This document shows positions 24,524 through 32,428 of a stretch of 43,643 bases of DNA, in pieces (position 1 is the stretch's first letter; the number at the start of each line of letters is the position of its first letter). Where the stretch lies: the NCBI RefSeq assembly GCF_009725235.1, contig NZ_WJFC01000107.1, positions 1 through 43,643 of the forward strand, read 5' to 3'. The stretch is from Scytonema sp. UIC 10036 (GTDB lineage: Bacteria; Cyanobacteriota; Cyanobacteriia; Cyanobacteriales; Nostocaceae). A model generated the notes under the pieces. The model had not been told where the DNA came from and did no database searches. It saw nothing but the letters and a program-made list of their open reading frames with translations. Both the position numbers and the translations under genes were made by a program.

Positions 24524-25750
24524 TTATGCGCCACAAAGTTTACTACCCAAACGATTGACACAAAAAGATTTTTCCTCAGAGGTTAACTCATTCAATTCCA
24601 CATCTCGGCGTAAAACGATACCATTGTGACCTGCTAAAAAGCGCGGGAATTGCTCGTATTGAAGAACTTTTAATGTTTGAATGTCATAAGTTGTATAAGT
24701 AGTTAATTCTGGTGAATTAAAGTTAATATCTATCACGGTTAAAGATTTCAAACGGCGGGGACTACTGTCAATTAATGGTCGAGGTCCAGAACCGAGAAGC
24801 CCTAAGTGAAGTAGCTGTAAGTTACCGCGATGTCCGGGATAGTAAGCATGCTGATGACCGCTAAGATAAGTGTGTACCTTGTACCGTTCTAACATTGTCC
24901 GCAGTCCATCCGCATCATCCATCACGTTTCCTGGAGTGTTACGACCAACTGCAATTCCATATAAAGGCAAATGACCGAGTAAAACTCGCATTTTTGCTGC
25001 CTGTGCCTTGGAACTAGCAAGAGTTTTTTCTACCCATTCCAACTTTTCTTTGGGAATGCGGCTGGAAGAACCATCCCATACCAAGAAAAAGATATCTTTG
25101 TACTCAAAAGTGTAGTAAAAAGGAAATTCAAAGCGATCGACAAATTGAACTCCTGGGTCGTGTTTGGGATTGTTCCAGTATTCTGTTGCTAAGTCTCGCT
25201 CTTTTTGGTAAATGAAATTACCCTTAGCTCCTAACGAGCTTGAAGCATCATGATTGCCAATAGTAAAACCAAAAGGAAGCTTGGAACGGCGTAGAGGGGC
25301 TGTAATGTGGTCATCAAAAGCAGCCCACATTGCCCGGATTTGCTTTTCTGATAGGGATGCTTTTTGTCCAGCCACCATGTCTCCACCGCACAAAACGAGA
25401 TCGGGTTGCCAAAAGGGAATCAATGCCATACCCTTATCCACTTCTGGATCGTAGTCAGTCGAACCATAAGCGCTATTGAGGTCGCTGATAGCTAACAAAC
25501 GCACATCGCCACGCTTCGGATTGAACAAACCCTCCGAGCCAGCACTTTTGACAATGGCAGCTGTTTCTGGAGGTAAAGATGGCTGTGAAACTATTTGAGG
25601 TTGAGTTTGGGAAACAGTGGTTTCTTCTGGTTGTACTGCGACAGGTATTTGTGGCGATTTAACCGATTGACAGGCATGCAATCCAAAAGAAAGACACAGC
25701 GCTAAAGTAATTCCAAAAAAGATTTGAGGGAAAAACTGCCGAAAACGCAT
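24524..25750 (-). CDS. Lipoprotein metallophosphoesterase
   Basis: This 408-residue protein is a calcineurin-like phosphoesterase with CGGDMVAG, TIGNHDAS, LLGHLPLYG and YLSGHQHAYY metal-binding motifs. The N-terminus has a signal peptide ending in a lipobox, LHAC (Cys about 27), so it should be a lipid-anchored periplasmic or outer-membrane protein. A Pro/Gln/Thr-rich linker (about 30-65) follows. It lies upstream of the Tat-type phosphatase on the same strand and may belong to the same phosphate-scavenging group. I see no clear PHO box. The substrate is unknown. Confidence 0.88.
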   Translation of the reverse strand: MRFRQFFPQIFFGITLALCLSFGLHACQSVKSPQIPVAVQPEETTVSQTQPQIVSQPSLPPETAAIVKSAGSEGLFNPKRGDVRLLAISDLNSAYGSTDYDPEVDKGMALIPFWQPDLVLCGGDMVAGQKASLSEKQIRAMWAAFDDHITAPLRRSKLPFGFTIGNHDASSSLGAKGNFIYQKERDLATEYWNNPKHDPGVQFVDRFEFPFYYTFEYKDIFFLVWDGSSSRIPKEKLEWVEKTLASSKAQAAKMRVLLGHLPLYGIAVGRNTPGNVMDDADGLRTMLERYKVHTYLSGHQHAYYPGHRGNLQLLHLGLLGSGPRPLIDSSPRRLKSLTVIDINFNSPELTTYTTYDIQTLKVLQYEQFPRFLAGHNGIVLRRDVELNELTSEEKSFCVNRLGSKLCGA

Positions 25751-25810
25751 TAAGTTTCGAGTCCAAGAAGAATTTCATGGACTACCATAACCTATCTTTG
25801 CCTAGAAAAT

Positions 25811-26119
25811 TTATCGAGCTTCTAACCAAGCTTGTAAATCAGCCACACTCGTAAAATCTAAAAGTGCTTCACTCAAATCTTCCACAACAGGTAAGGGTAA
25901 ATTGGCAATTTGTTGCCGCAATTCTTCAGATATTTCTCCAAAGCGCTTATTCAACTGTCGGACAACGAGATTTACTGTTGCTTCTTCTCGTCCTTCTTCC
26001 TTAATTTCTCGATAAACTCGTGTTTCCCGCAATGTTATTCCTAGCATAGACTCTACCTCTGTTCGGCTCAATTTTTCAAACTTATACACTAGGATGAGTC
26101 TGAGAGCGCTGTCAGTCAT
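25811..26119 (-). pseudogene. Partial tandem copy of the Rpn/DUF4351 gene (C-terminal part)
   Basis: The 102 residues almost duplicate the last ~95 residues of the neighbouring Rpn-family gene (26165-26989): the VYKFE.LSRTEVESMLGITL...ETRVYREIKEE segment and the DUF4351 stretch down to DLQAWLEA. The only clear differences are scattered substitutions and a four-residue GREE insertion. It lacks the nuclease-like N-terminal half, so it is a truncated paralogue, either a remnant of tandem duplication or a decoy domain. It may still be translated from the ATG at 26119. Confidence 0.82.
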
Positions 26120-26164
26120 TTAGACCTAAATACTCTCAGGCGTCGCATCTTTGTGAAACCTAAT

Positions 26165-26989
26165 TTATTGTGCTTCTAACCAAGCTTGTAAATCAGCCAC
26201 ACTCGTAAAATCTAAAAGTGCTTCGCTCAAATCTTCTACCACAGGTAAGGGTAAATTGGCAATTTGTTGCCGCAATTCTTCAGATATTTCTCCAAAGCGC
26301 TTGTTCAACTGTCGGACAACCAGATTTACTGTTGCTTCTTCCTTGATTTCTCGATAAACTCGTGTTTCCTGCAATGTTATTCCTAGCATAGACTCTACCT
26401 CTGTTCGGCTTAATTGTTCAAACTTGTACACCATTATTGTAGTCACCATCTCTATTATGGCGCGACTTGATGGTTGAGATTGTTCTTGGCGGGTTCTCGT
26501 TAACAAATATCTGGCTTCTTCGATAGCTTGTTCATCTTTTAGGGTAGTCAGTACCATCAGCGCTACCCATAACGGTAATTGACGAATATCTCCCAACTCA
26601 TTTAAATACACCCGATGTACTTGGTCGCTGTTCAGAAATGCGCGATAGGGGTGGCTATCGCTTTGTTCGATACTGCGGGATGGATAAATTATTACTGCTT
26701 GCCAATCGCTAAACCTGTCACGGTTGCGGTAGAAATAGAGTGAAGATTCTGCACATAGTCTTTCGTAAAGTCGTTCATCTTTTTGAAACTGCACTTCGCA
26801 AAAATAGACTACTCCTGCACCTTGATTTTCTGGTGGTAGCAAGACGCCATCAATTTCAAATTTTGGTTCTTTAACAGCAACGGAATCAAATTGATAAGCG
26901 TCTGCATTATTTGGCGGATTTGTCAATAGTTCAAAGAGCAAGGTCGGAGATTGTTGAAACAGTTTGTAAAATATCGAATCTCGGCGCAT
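26165..26989 (-). CDS. Rpn-family putative nuclease (DUF2887-DUF4351)
   Basis: This 274-residue protein belongs to the Rpn/PD-(D/E)XK 'putative transposase' group common in cyanobacteria. The N-terminal DUF2887 part begins MRRDSIFYKLFQQSPTLLFELL and contains VAVKEPKFEIDGVLLPP...VVYFCEVQFQKDERLY. Its D...E-V-Q pattern fits a PD-(D/E)XK nuclease core (Asp about 47, Glu about 66, Gln about 68). The C-terminal DUF4351 segment is about residues 218-274. Rpn proteins are DNA nucleases with recombination-promoting activity; the role of cyanobacterial copies is unknown. The ATG at 26989 gives the standard N-terminus. It is followed by a partial tandem copy of its own 3' end. Confidence 0.88.
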   Translation of the reverse strand: MRRDSIFYKLFQQSPTLLFELLTNPPNNADAYQFDSVAVKEPKFEIDGVLLPPENQGAGVVYFCEVQFQKDERLYERLCAESSLYFYRNRDRFSDWQAVIIYPSRSIEQSDSHPYRAFLNSDQVHRVYLNELGDIRQLPLWVALMVLTTLKDEQAIEEARYLLTRTRQEQSQPSSRAIIEMVTTIMVYKFEQLSRTEVESMLGITLQETRVYREIKEEATVNLVVRQLNKRFGEISEELRQQIANLPLPVVEDLSEALLDFTSVADLQAWLEAQ

Positions 26990-27290
26990 GGGGTATGTTA
27001 CTGGATGAAGCTGTTTGATTTACAACGCATTCAACAGTATATACTTATAGAACATCAGTTCTAGAAAGAATTATTATTATTTGCATAATAAATAATTATG
27101 CTGGTGTGTAGTTGCGATGCATGCGAAGACAGCGCAACTACGAGCCAAATACAAAAAAATTACACTTCGTTAATTATGACGTTGAGAGAATATTGGTTTT
27201 ATAGCTTGAAAACAACATTATCTGAGGCAAAGCAGTGTTAAATTAGCTGAGGAGGTAGCAACCTTGATCGGTGGCTTTAATTGAAGTTTT
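26990..27290. other. Intergenic region with two hairpins
   Basis: No gene is seen. A 7-bp stem GCATAAT/ATTATGC lies at 27083-27101. A 9-bp stem GTAGTTGCG/CGCAACTAC lies at 27108-27116 and 27133-27141, around a 16-base loop. The second looks like a dispersed cyanobacterial hairpin repeat. Promoters for the divergent genes on both sides must lie here. GAGGAGGT at about 27249-27256 is a strong Shine-Dalgarno-like sequence but lies about 35 bp before the next ATG. Confidence 0.5.
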
Positions 27291-28280
27291 ATGTCACAAG
27301 ACAATCCAAATCCACAACCACCTTCTTCTCCCGAACCGCAAGGGAGTCAGTCCCAGCAAAGGCGTGAGCAAGTGACTCAGCCTTCCAAAAAAGTTCAACC
27401 CGCTTGGAAGTCTTTTATCATTAGTATTCTGAGGGGAACGATTGGAATTTTAGAAGCAACTGTTAACAAACTGGAGACAGAATCTCCTGGCGGGGCTGTG
27501 GGGACGAGAGGTGGAGCATCTTCACAAGGTTGGAGTGCGGTTTTAGGCAAAATTCGCTCGTTCTTGCCTGGAAATTTATCAACTAAGTTATCAGATACAG
27601 CTTTAACGGCGATTATTGCTGGGATTGCTGTCATTGGGTTTTGGACAACTTCTTCTATCCTGTCTGGTAAACCTACTGAGGTGGCTACTGTTCCACCAAC
27701 TCAAGAAGCACCTCCTGCAACAATAACAACTCCACCAGTTGCAGAGGAAGTTCCAGTTCCACAAACTGAGGAAACTCCAACACCGCAAGCAGAAGAAACA
27801 CCTGCACCAGTTACAGGTGAAGTTCCAGTTCCACAAACTGAGGAGACTTCAACACCGCAAGCAGAAGAAACACCTGCACCAGTTACAGGTGAAGTTCCGC
27901 CACAGGTTGAGGAAAGCCCATTGCCAGAACCAGAACCTACTCCTACTCCTACTCCAGAGATCGTACTAACTCCAGAACAAACTTTGCTTGCAGCTATCGA
28001 AAATCAAGTCGCAGAAATTAGCGATCGCTTCGCCTCTGGATTGATACAGTCCATTCAAGCTAACTTCCGCAGCAGCGATCTGACTATCAAAATTAGCGAT
28101 GAATGGTATAATTTAAAACAATCGCAACAGGACAAACTAGCGGCTGATATATTACAGCGCTCAAAGGACTTGGATTTTAGCCATTTAGAAATTATCGACT
28201 CTCAAGGTAGGTTAGTAGCACGCAATCCTGTTGTTGGTACTGAGATGATTATATTTCAACGGCAAGCTATAAATACTTAG
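27291..28280 (+). CDS. Pro/Glu/Thr-rich single-span membrane protein, function unknown
   Basis: I do not recognise a named family. The 329 residues fall into four parts: a polar Pro/Gln-rich N-terminus (1-35); a conserved-looking segment WKSFIISILRGTIGILEATVNKLET (about 43-67); a hydrophobic span at about 103-125 (ALTAIIAGIAVIGFWTTSSIL); and a long Pro-Thr-Glu linker (about 130-225) leading to a globular C-terminus (about 228-329, LTPEQTLLAAIENQVAEISDRF...). The linker contains an almost exact 72-bp direct duplication (27750-27821 and 27822-27893). The build suggests a membrane-anchored C-terminal domain on a flexible stalk. The ATG at 27291 has no close ribosome-binding site. Confidence 0.75.
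   Translation: MSQDNPNPQPPSSPEPQGSQSQQRREQVTQPSKKVQPAWKSFIISILRGTIGILEATVNKLETESPGGAVGTRGGASSQGWSAVLGKIRSFLPGNLSTKLSDTALTAIIAGIAVIGFWTTSSILSGKPTEVATVPPTQEAPPATITTPPVAEEVPVPQTEETPTPQAEETPAPVTGEVPVPQTEETSTPQAEETPAPVTGEVPPQVEESPLPEPEPTPTPTPEIVLTPEQTLLAAIENQVAEISDRFASGLIQSIQANFRSSDLTIKISDEWYNLKQSQQDKLAADILQRSKDLDFSHLEIIDSQGRLVARNPVVGTEMIIFQRQAINT
27750..27893 (+). repeat. 72-bp tandem duplication in the Pro-rich linker
   Basis: Two consecutive 72-bp units (24 codons each) differ at only about two bases. Both encode the pattern beginning VPVPQTEET and ending APVTGE. The near identity points to recent duplication by slippage. Confidence 0.9.
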
Positions 28281-28348
28281 GAATCCCACGTGTTAACTTA
28301 GCTGCGGTTGTGGGAATCCTGTAAAAAGTACAGAAGTTAGAAAGTATC

Positions 28349-29614
28349 ATGCCCGATAATCACAAACAACCCAAAAAAGATGATGCAGTAATCGGAGGAC
28401 AATCGCCACCTCCAGTAGAAGGAGCAGTTTTAGGAGGAATCGAGGGCGTTAAACGTCGTTTGTGGAATCCGGTTGTTGAAGTTAGAAGGGCTGCAGTTGA
28501 AGAAGCACTGAATTATGGTGATACAGGATTAGATGTGGCGATTCAGGCTTTGAAGGATGAATCCAAGCAAGTACAGCGTTTTGCTTATCGACTCTTGCGG
28601 AACAGGGAAGAACAAAAAGTCAAGCAAGCTTTACAACAATACACACCATGGGATTTGGTTGAACGGTTAGCTGAGTATCCAGGGTATCAAGGTATGCACG
28701 CTACAAGATTTGCCAATCGCCAGGTAGCAGAGTTTGACCCTAATATTGGCATCACCGATCCCATTGGGACAGCTTATGCGATTCGATGGACTTACGAGCC
28801 GGAGGAAGATGCGATCGCGAAACTCGCAAGTCTTTTAGAAGACCCCGAAGCAACAAAATTGGAAGCTTTAATATTTGGGATGTGGAGTGAGGAAGTCTAC
28901 ACTGCAAGTCCACCTAGCGTTGTAAATGCTTTAGTGAATGCAAAAAATCAGCTTTCCAATCTCAAAGCAGTCTTCATTGGAGATATTCCCTCCGATGAAT
29001 GTGAAATTTCTTGGATTAAACAGACCGATCTTAGCCCTATATTAAGGGCTTATCCACAGCTAGAAATATTACAAGTTCGTGGCGGAGATGGTTTAGAATT
29101 TTGTCCGCCTGTACGACACGATCGCTTACAAGCACTTATTGTTGAAACGGGTGGTTTAAGTCGGACAACAGTTGCTCAAATTTGTAACTTGAAACTACCA
29201 GCCCTAGAGCATCTTGAACTGTGGTTTGGGAGTGAAAACTACGGTGGAGATTGCTGGGTTGAAAGCTTGACTCCCATTCTTGATGATTTAGTATTCCCGA
29301 ATTTGACTTACTTGGGGCTACGCAATAGCCAGTTTGCTAATGAAATTGCTGATGCTGTTGTGCAATCGCCCTTAATGAATTCCATTAGCGTATTGGATTT
29401 ATCCATGGGTACTTTGAGTGATGAAGGGGCTGAAGTGTTACTCAACTCTCCGGTTGTGAATGAACTCGACATCCTCAATGTCTCAGAAAACTTTCTCTCA
29501 GACGAAACTATCGAACGCATGTCTCAATTAGAAGTTCAAGCGATCGCCCGTAAGCAAAAAGAAGAAGATGAAGATGCTTATCTTAATTGTCGCTACTGCT
29601 CTGTTTCGGAGTAG
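28349..29614 (+). CDS. HEAT-module plus leucine-rich-repeat protein, paralogue 1 (STM4015-like)
   Basis: This 421-residue protein has two parts. The N-terminal ~100 residues form a module shared with the genes at 30932 and 33037: MPDNHKQPKKDDAVIGGQ, then GAVLGGIEGVKRRL, then HEAT-type helices (VRRAAVEEALNYGDTGLDVAIQALKDESKQVQRFAYRLL). The C-terminal part (about 150-400) is a leucine-rich repeat of the STM4015-like kind, with LEHLELWFGSENYGGDCWVESLTPIL, LTYLGLRNSQFANEIADAV, ISVLDLSMGTLSDEGAEVLL and LDILNVSENFLSDETIERM. It has no signal peptide. Such parts mediate protein binding; no enzyme domain is visible and the function is unknown. The C-terminus has a Cys pair (LNCRYCS). Confidence 0.82.
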   Translation: MPDNHKQPKKDDAVIGGQSPPPVEGAVLGGIEGVKRRLWNPVVEVRRAAVEEALNYGDTGLDVAIQALKDESKQVQRFAYRLLRNREEQKVKQALQQYTPWDLVERLAEYPGYQGMHATRFANRQVAEFDPNIGITDPIGTAYAIRWTYEPEEDAIAKLASLLEDPEATKLEALIFGMWSEEVYTASPPSVVNALVNAKNQLSNLKAVFIGDIPSDECEISWIKQTDLSPILRAYPQLEILQVRGGDGLEFCPPVRHDRLQALIVETGGLSRTTVAQICNLKLPALEHLELWFGSENYGGDCWVESLTPILDDLVFPNLTYLGLRNSQFANEIADAVVQSPLMNSISVLDLSMGTLSDEGAEVLLNSPVVNELDILNVSENFLSDETIERMSQLEVQAIARKQKEEDEDAYLNCRYCSVSE

Positions 29615-29894
29615 CTTTATAGTATATTGGTACTATAATCGGACAATAAGCGGAGCTATGAACCCAAAAATCCGAAAACACAAAAATTTGAGATCCCTTG
29701 CAAGATTGGGTCGAGACGTAAAAGTTTCTGGAGACAGATGAAAGCTTTCATCAGTAAAATTACGTATTTTCTTCATAAAAATTTTATAAAAAATTAACAA
29801 TATCATGGCTGTGGGTTTATCAAGACTACATCAAAGAATAAAAGAGTTAGAAATACACTGAGACTCATACTGTCGGGGTTCGTCAAAACGATAT
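29615..29894. other. Intergenic region with a 16-bp perfect palindrome
   Basis: No gene is seen. GATGAAAGCTTTCATC at 29737-29752 is a perfect palindrome that could be a regulator site or a short hairpin. The region must also hold the promoter of the PEP-CTERM gene. Confidence 0.45.
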
Positions 29895-30638
29895 ATGAAC
29901 AGAGAGTTTTTACCTAGAAAGTTTTTCCCTTTTCTAACGGCTGCGATCGCATTGACTGGAATCTTTGCTAAGGCTGAATTTGCGAATGCGGCAATATTGG
30001 AGTACAAAGCAGAATACAAACCGTCTGTGGATGAGGCTGCACCCTACGCTGGATATGGTTTTACAGACATCATCAAATCGCCTTTAAGTATCAAAAAGTT
30101 TAACTCGGCTTTGGGTATGCTTAAAAGTGTAACGATAGAGTTTTTGGGTGATATCAAAGGAGATGCAGGCTTTGAAAACAAAAGCGCAACACCGTCAACA
30201 GTTACAGTAGACCTTTCGGGTTTGCTGCAATTGCAACTACCAGACAATACCTCTGTATTTGAGTTGAATCCACAAAAAAAATACAGTTATAACGTTGCCA
30301 AATATGACTGCGTATTTGATTATGATGGGGCTTCTGGTAAAACCTTGGAAGGGTTGACGGCTACCTTGGCTGATACCAAAACTTACACTGATAGCAGCTT
30401 ATTAAAATTCTTTAGTGGTTTAGGAAATACAGACCTGTTGTTTACAGCAAAAGCACAGTCATCTGTCAGCGGGTCGGGTAACGTAGCATCTTATGTTGCT
30501 ACTTATGCTAAAGCAAGTGTGAAAGTTGCGTATAACTATGAGGAACGAAGACGGGTAGCTGAACCGTCTAACTTTATTGGTTTGAGTTTAGTAGTCGTCA
30601 CTGGGCTATTAGCAAAAAGACGCTTAAGTTGTATTTAA
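29895..30638 (+). CDS. PEP-CTERM sorted exported protein (choice-of-anchor E-like)
   Basis: This 247-residue protein has an N-terminal signal peptide (FFPFLTAAIALTGIFAKAEFANA, cleavage about residue 33), a beta-rich body, and a C-terminal sorting tail: a PEP-like motif (VAEPSNF), a hydrophobic span (IGLSLVVVTGLLA) and a basic end (KRRLS). This tripartite tail is that of PEP-CTERM proteins, which are cut by an exosortase and moved to the cell surface. The body resembles 'choice-of-anchor E' proteins. The motif is slightly degenerate (AEPS rather than VPEPS). A terminator-like hairpin follows. The genes on both sides belong to the HEAT-module family, so it interrupts that group. Confidence 0.8.
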   Translation: MNREFLPRKFFPFLTAAIALTGIFAKAEFANAAILEYKAEYKPSVDEAAPYAGYGFTDIIKSPLSIKKFNSALGMLKSVTIEFLGDIKGDAGFENKSATPSTVTVDLSGLLQLQLPDNTSVFELNPQKKYSYNVAKYDCVFDYDGASGKTLEGLTATLADTKTYTDSSLLKFFSGLGNTDLLFTAKAQSSVSGSGNVASYVATYAKASVKVAYNYEERRRVAEPSNFIGLSLVVVTGLLAKRRLSCI

Positions 30639-30673
30639 TTACACCTGTATTTGGTTTGTTAAGAGGATAGAGC

Positions 30674-30706
30674 AAACCCTCCCCAAGGTATCTTAGGGAG
30701 GGTTTT
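30674..30706 (+). terminator. Rho-independent terminator after the PEP-CTERM gene
   Basis: AAACCCTCCC (30674-30683) pairs with GGGAGGGTTT (30696-30705), with an inner AAG/CTT pairing, and runs into TTTT. Position and form fit an intrinsic terminator for the gene ending at 30638. Confidence 0.8.
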
Positions 30707-30719
30707 GACTTCTGCTAAG

Positions 30720-30842
30720 AACAATTGTACTATAAATGAGATAAGCAAATAGGACTCGTAATGCGAAAGCGCGTACTCCCTTTGAACCAGAAGAATACCT
30801 ATTTAATTAACCGCAGAGGCGCAGAGGACGCAGAGAGAAGAT
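30720..30842. repeat. Dispersed repeats upstream of the second HEAT-LRR gene
   Basis: Bases 30720-30785 resemble 33164-33230 closely: both carry ATGAGATA(A)GCAAATA, then GACTCGTAATGCGA and a GCGC/GCGCTTACT part. Next, at about 30809-30840, comes ACCGCAGAGGCGCAGAGGAC, a widespread cyanobacterial repeat. No gene is present between 30639 and 30931. Confidence 0.75.
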
Positions 30843-30931
30843 AAATCACTATAGGTAATTTTAGACCGAGAAGGGAGTAATAACCTCTTATGGGAATCAT
30901 AACCTTAGTGTAATGCATAAGTGAGGGGTCA

Positions 30932-32164
30932 ATGCCAGACAATCAAAATCAACCCAGTGAATTTGACGTAGTATTGGGTGAAAGAGTCCCGCTTCCCATA
31001 GGAAACGTCGTTTTGGGAGGAATTGAAGGAGTTAAGCGTCGATTGAAAAGTACAGTTGTAGACGCACGACTTGCAGCCCTTGGCGAAGCACTCAATTATG
31101 GAGAAGCAGGTCTAAAGCTGATACTTGAAATGCTGAAAGATGAATCAAAGCAAGTGCGACTTACGGCTGCTCGATTGTTACGAGAGAAAGGAGGTCAAAA
31201 GGAAAAGCAGATATTAATAGATTGCGATCCATGGTTATTTTTCACAACATTAGAGGGCTGGAATCAAGACACAGCCGTGCGAACAAAAAAACAACTAGAA
31301 AATCTGTTGCAAGAGCCGCAAATAACCAAGTTAGAAGCTTTAGTATGTGAAATTGAGAAGAATTCCTCATATCATCAAAGAAAATTTCAAGATTTTGTCA
31401 ATATCCTGGTTGCTACTCGCGATAAGCTACCTCATCTTAAAGCATTATTTATGGGAGATCCAAGCGATTCCGAACAATGGGAGCGTGGATACTCCCGAAT
31501 ATGTCTAAGTAATATTAGTCCAATTCTTAAAGCCTTTCCTAATTTGCATGTCTTGCATCTTTGTGGATTCTTTGGTCACTCTAGCAATCCAATTTTAAAA
31601 AACAATCAAAAGCAAGAAATATTACAAATTCGCAATCCTGATGGTTCTCCAGTAGTTTCTAAAAAAACACACAAAGAATTAAAAACGTTGATTATTGAAG
31701 GAGCAGATTTAACAGACGAACACATTGCTGAAATTTGCCAGATTGAATATCCATCCCTAGAATATCTTGAATTGTGGCTGGGCAGACGAGATACTGAGAA
31801 AATAGTTAAAAGTTTAGCTCCTCTTCTATCTGGTAAATCGTGTCCTAATTTGGTTTATTTAGGATTGATTGGGAGTGAAAATACAAATGCAATTGCTAGA
31901 TCCATATCTCGCTCGGAGATTATTAAACGCTTAAAGGTGCTAGATTTGGGGAAGGGAAAGTTGACTTTTGCTGGGGTTACAGATTTACTCAAATGCCCGA
32001 CAATCCAGAACTTACACACTCTCAACGTTTCTGAAAATTGTTTGCCTCCAATTGCACTTGACCAATTATTTAATCTCAATTGTCAACTCATTGCTGATTC
32101 CCAGTTTCATGACAGTTATCGCTTTTATGATGACAGCGATCGCTATTATACAGCATGGGAGTAA
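30932..32164 (+). CDS. HEAT-module plus leucine-rich-repeat protein, paralogue 2
   Basis: This 410-residue paralogue of the gene at 28349 starts MPDNQNQPSEFDVVLGE and carries the same module: NVVLGGIEGVKRRL, then ARLAALGEALNYGEAGLKLILEMLKDESKQVRLTAARLL. The leucine-rich C-terminal half repeats the same landmarks (YPSLEYLELWLGRRDTEKIVKSLAPLL, LVYLGLIGSENTNAIARSI, LKVLDLGKGKLTFAGVTDLL, LHTLNVSENCLPPIALDQL). The middle (about 100-220) differs strongly from paralogue 1. A good ribosome-binding site (GAGGGG) lies 7-8 bases upstream of the ATG. A small frameshifted reading frame follows 5 bp after the stop. Function unknown; protein-protein binding is likely. Confidence 0.82.
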   Translation: MPDNQNQPSEFDVVLGERVPLPIGNVVLGGIEGVKRRLKSTVVDARLAALGEALNYGEAGLKLILEMLKDESKQVRLTAARLLREKGGQKEKQILIDCDPWLFFTTLEGWNQDTAVRTKKQLENLLQEPQITKLEALVCEIEKNSSYHQRKFQDFVNILVATRDKLPHLKALFMGDPSDSEQWERGYSRICLSNISPILKAFPNLHVLHLCGFFGHSSNPILKNNQKQEILQIRNPDGSPVVSKKTHKELKTLIIEGADLTDEHIAEICQIEYPSLEYLELWLGRRDTEKIVKSLAPLLSGKSCPNLVYLGLIGSENTNAIARSISRSEIIKRLKVLDLGKGKLTFAGVTDLLKCPTIQNLHTLNVSENCLPPIALDQLFNLNCQLIADSQFHDSYRFYDDSDRYYTAWE

Positions 32165-32169
32165 GGGTT

Positions 32170-32415
32170 ATGTTAAAAAAATTGGCGATCGCATCACTCA
32201 GGCGGCAAAAGCCTATTCTCCATTTTCATCAAGAATTAACGATGGCAGTACCTTGGTATATCCAAACAATGAATATGGTGGCTTAAGCTTTATTACCAAT
32301 AAGCAAGACTTGCAAGTTTTTTTAGACAGAGGAACACATATATATAATTGGCGAAACTCAGTCAGGCGATCGCACGGGTATTTATCTAAGAAGTGACTTT
32401 GTTGACAATCCATAA
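32170..32415 (+). pseudogene. Small unknown gene broken by two apparent 1-bp indels
   Basis: A continuous-looking protein can be read only by changing frame twice. The middle frame gives IGDRITQAAKAYSPFSSRI, NDGSTLVYPNNEYGGLSF, ITNKQDLQVFLDRGTHIY. The frame of the ATG at 32170 gives a natural end, IIGETQSGDRTGIYLRSDF then VDNP and stop. One more A in the A-run at 32175-32181 would join the ATG to the middle frame; one fewer A in the AT-rich stretch at about 32338-32348 would join the middle to the end. The repaired product is about 83 residues. Both sites are homopolymer- or AT-type, so sequencing error is as likely as real decay. I do not recognise the family. Confidence 0.5.
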
Positions 32416-32428
32416 CCGCCAACCTCTT

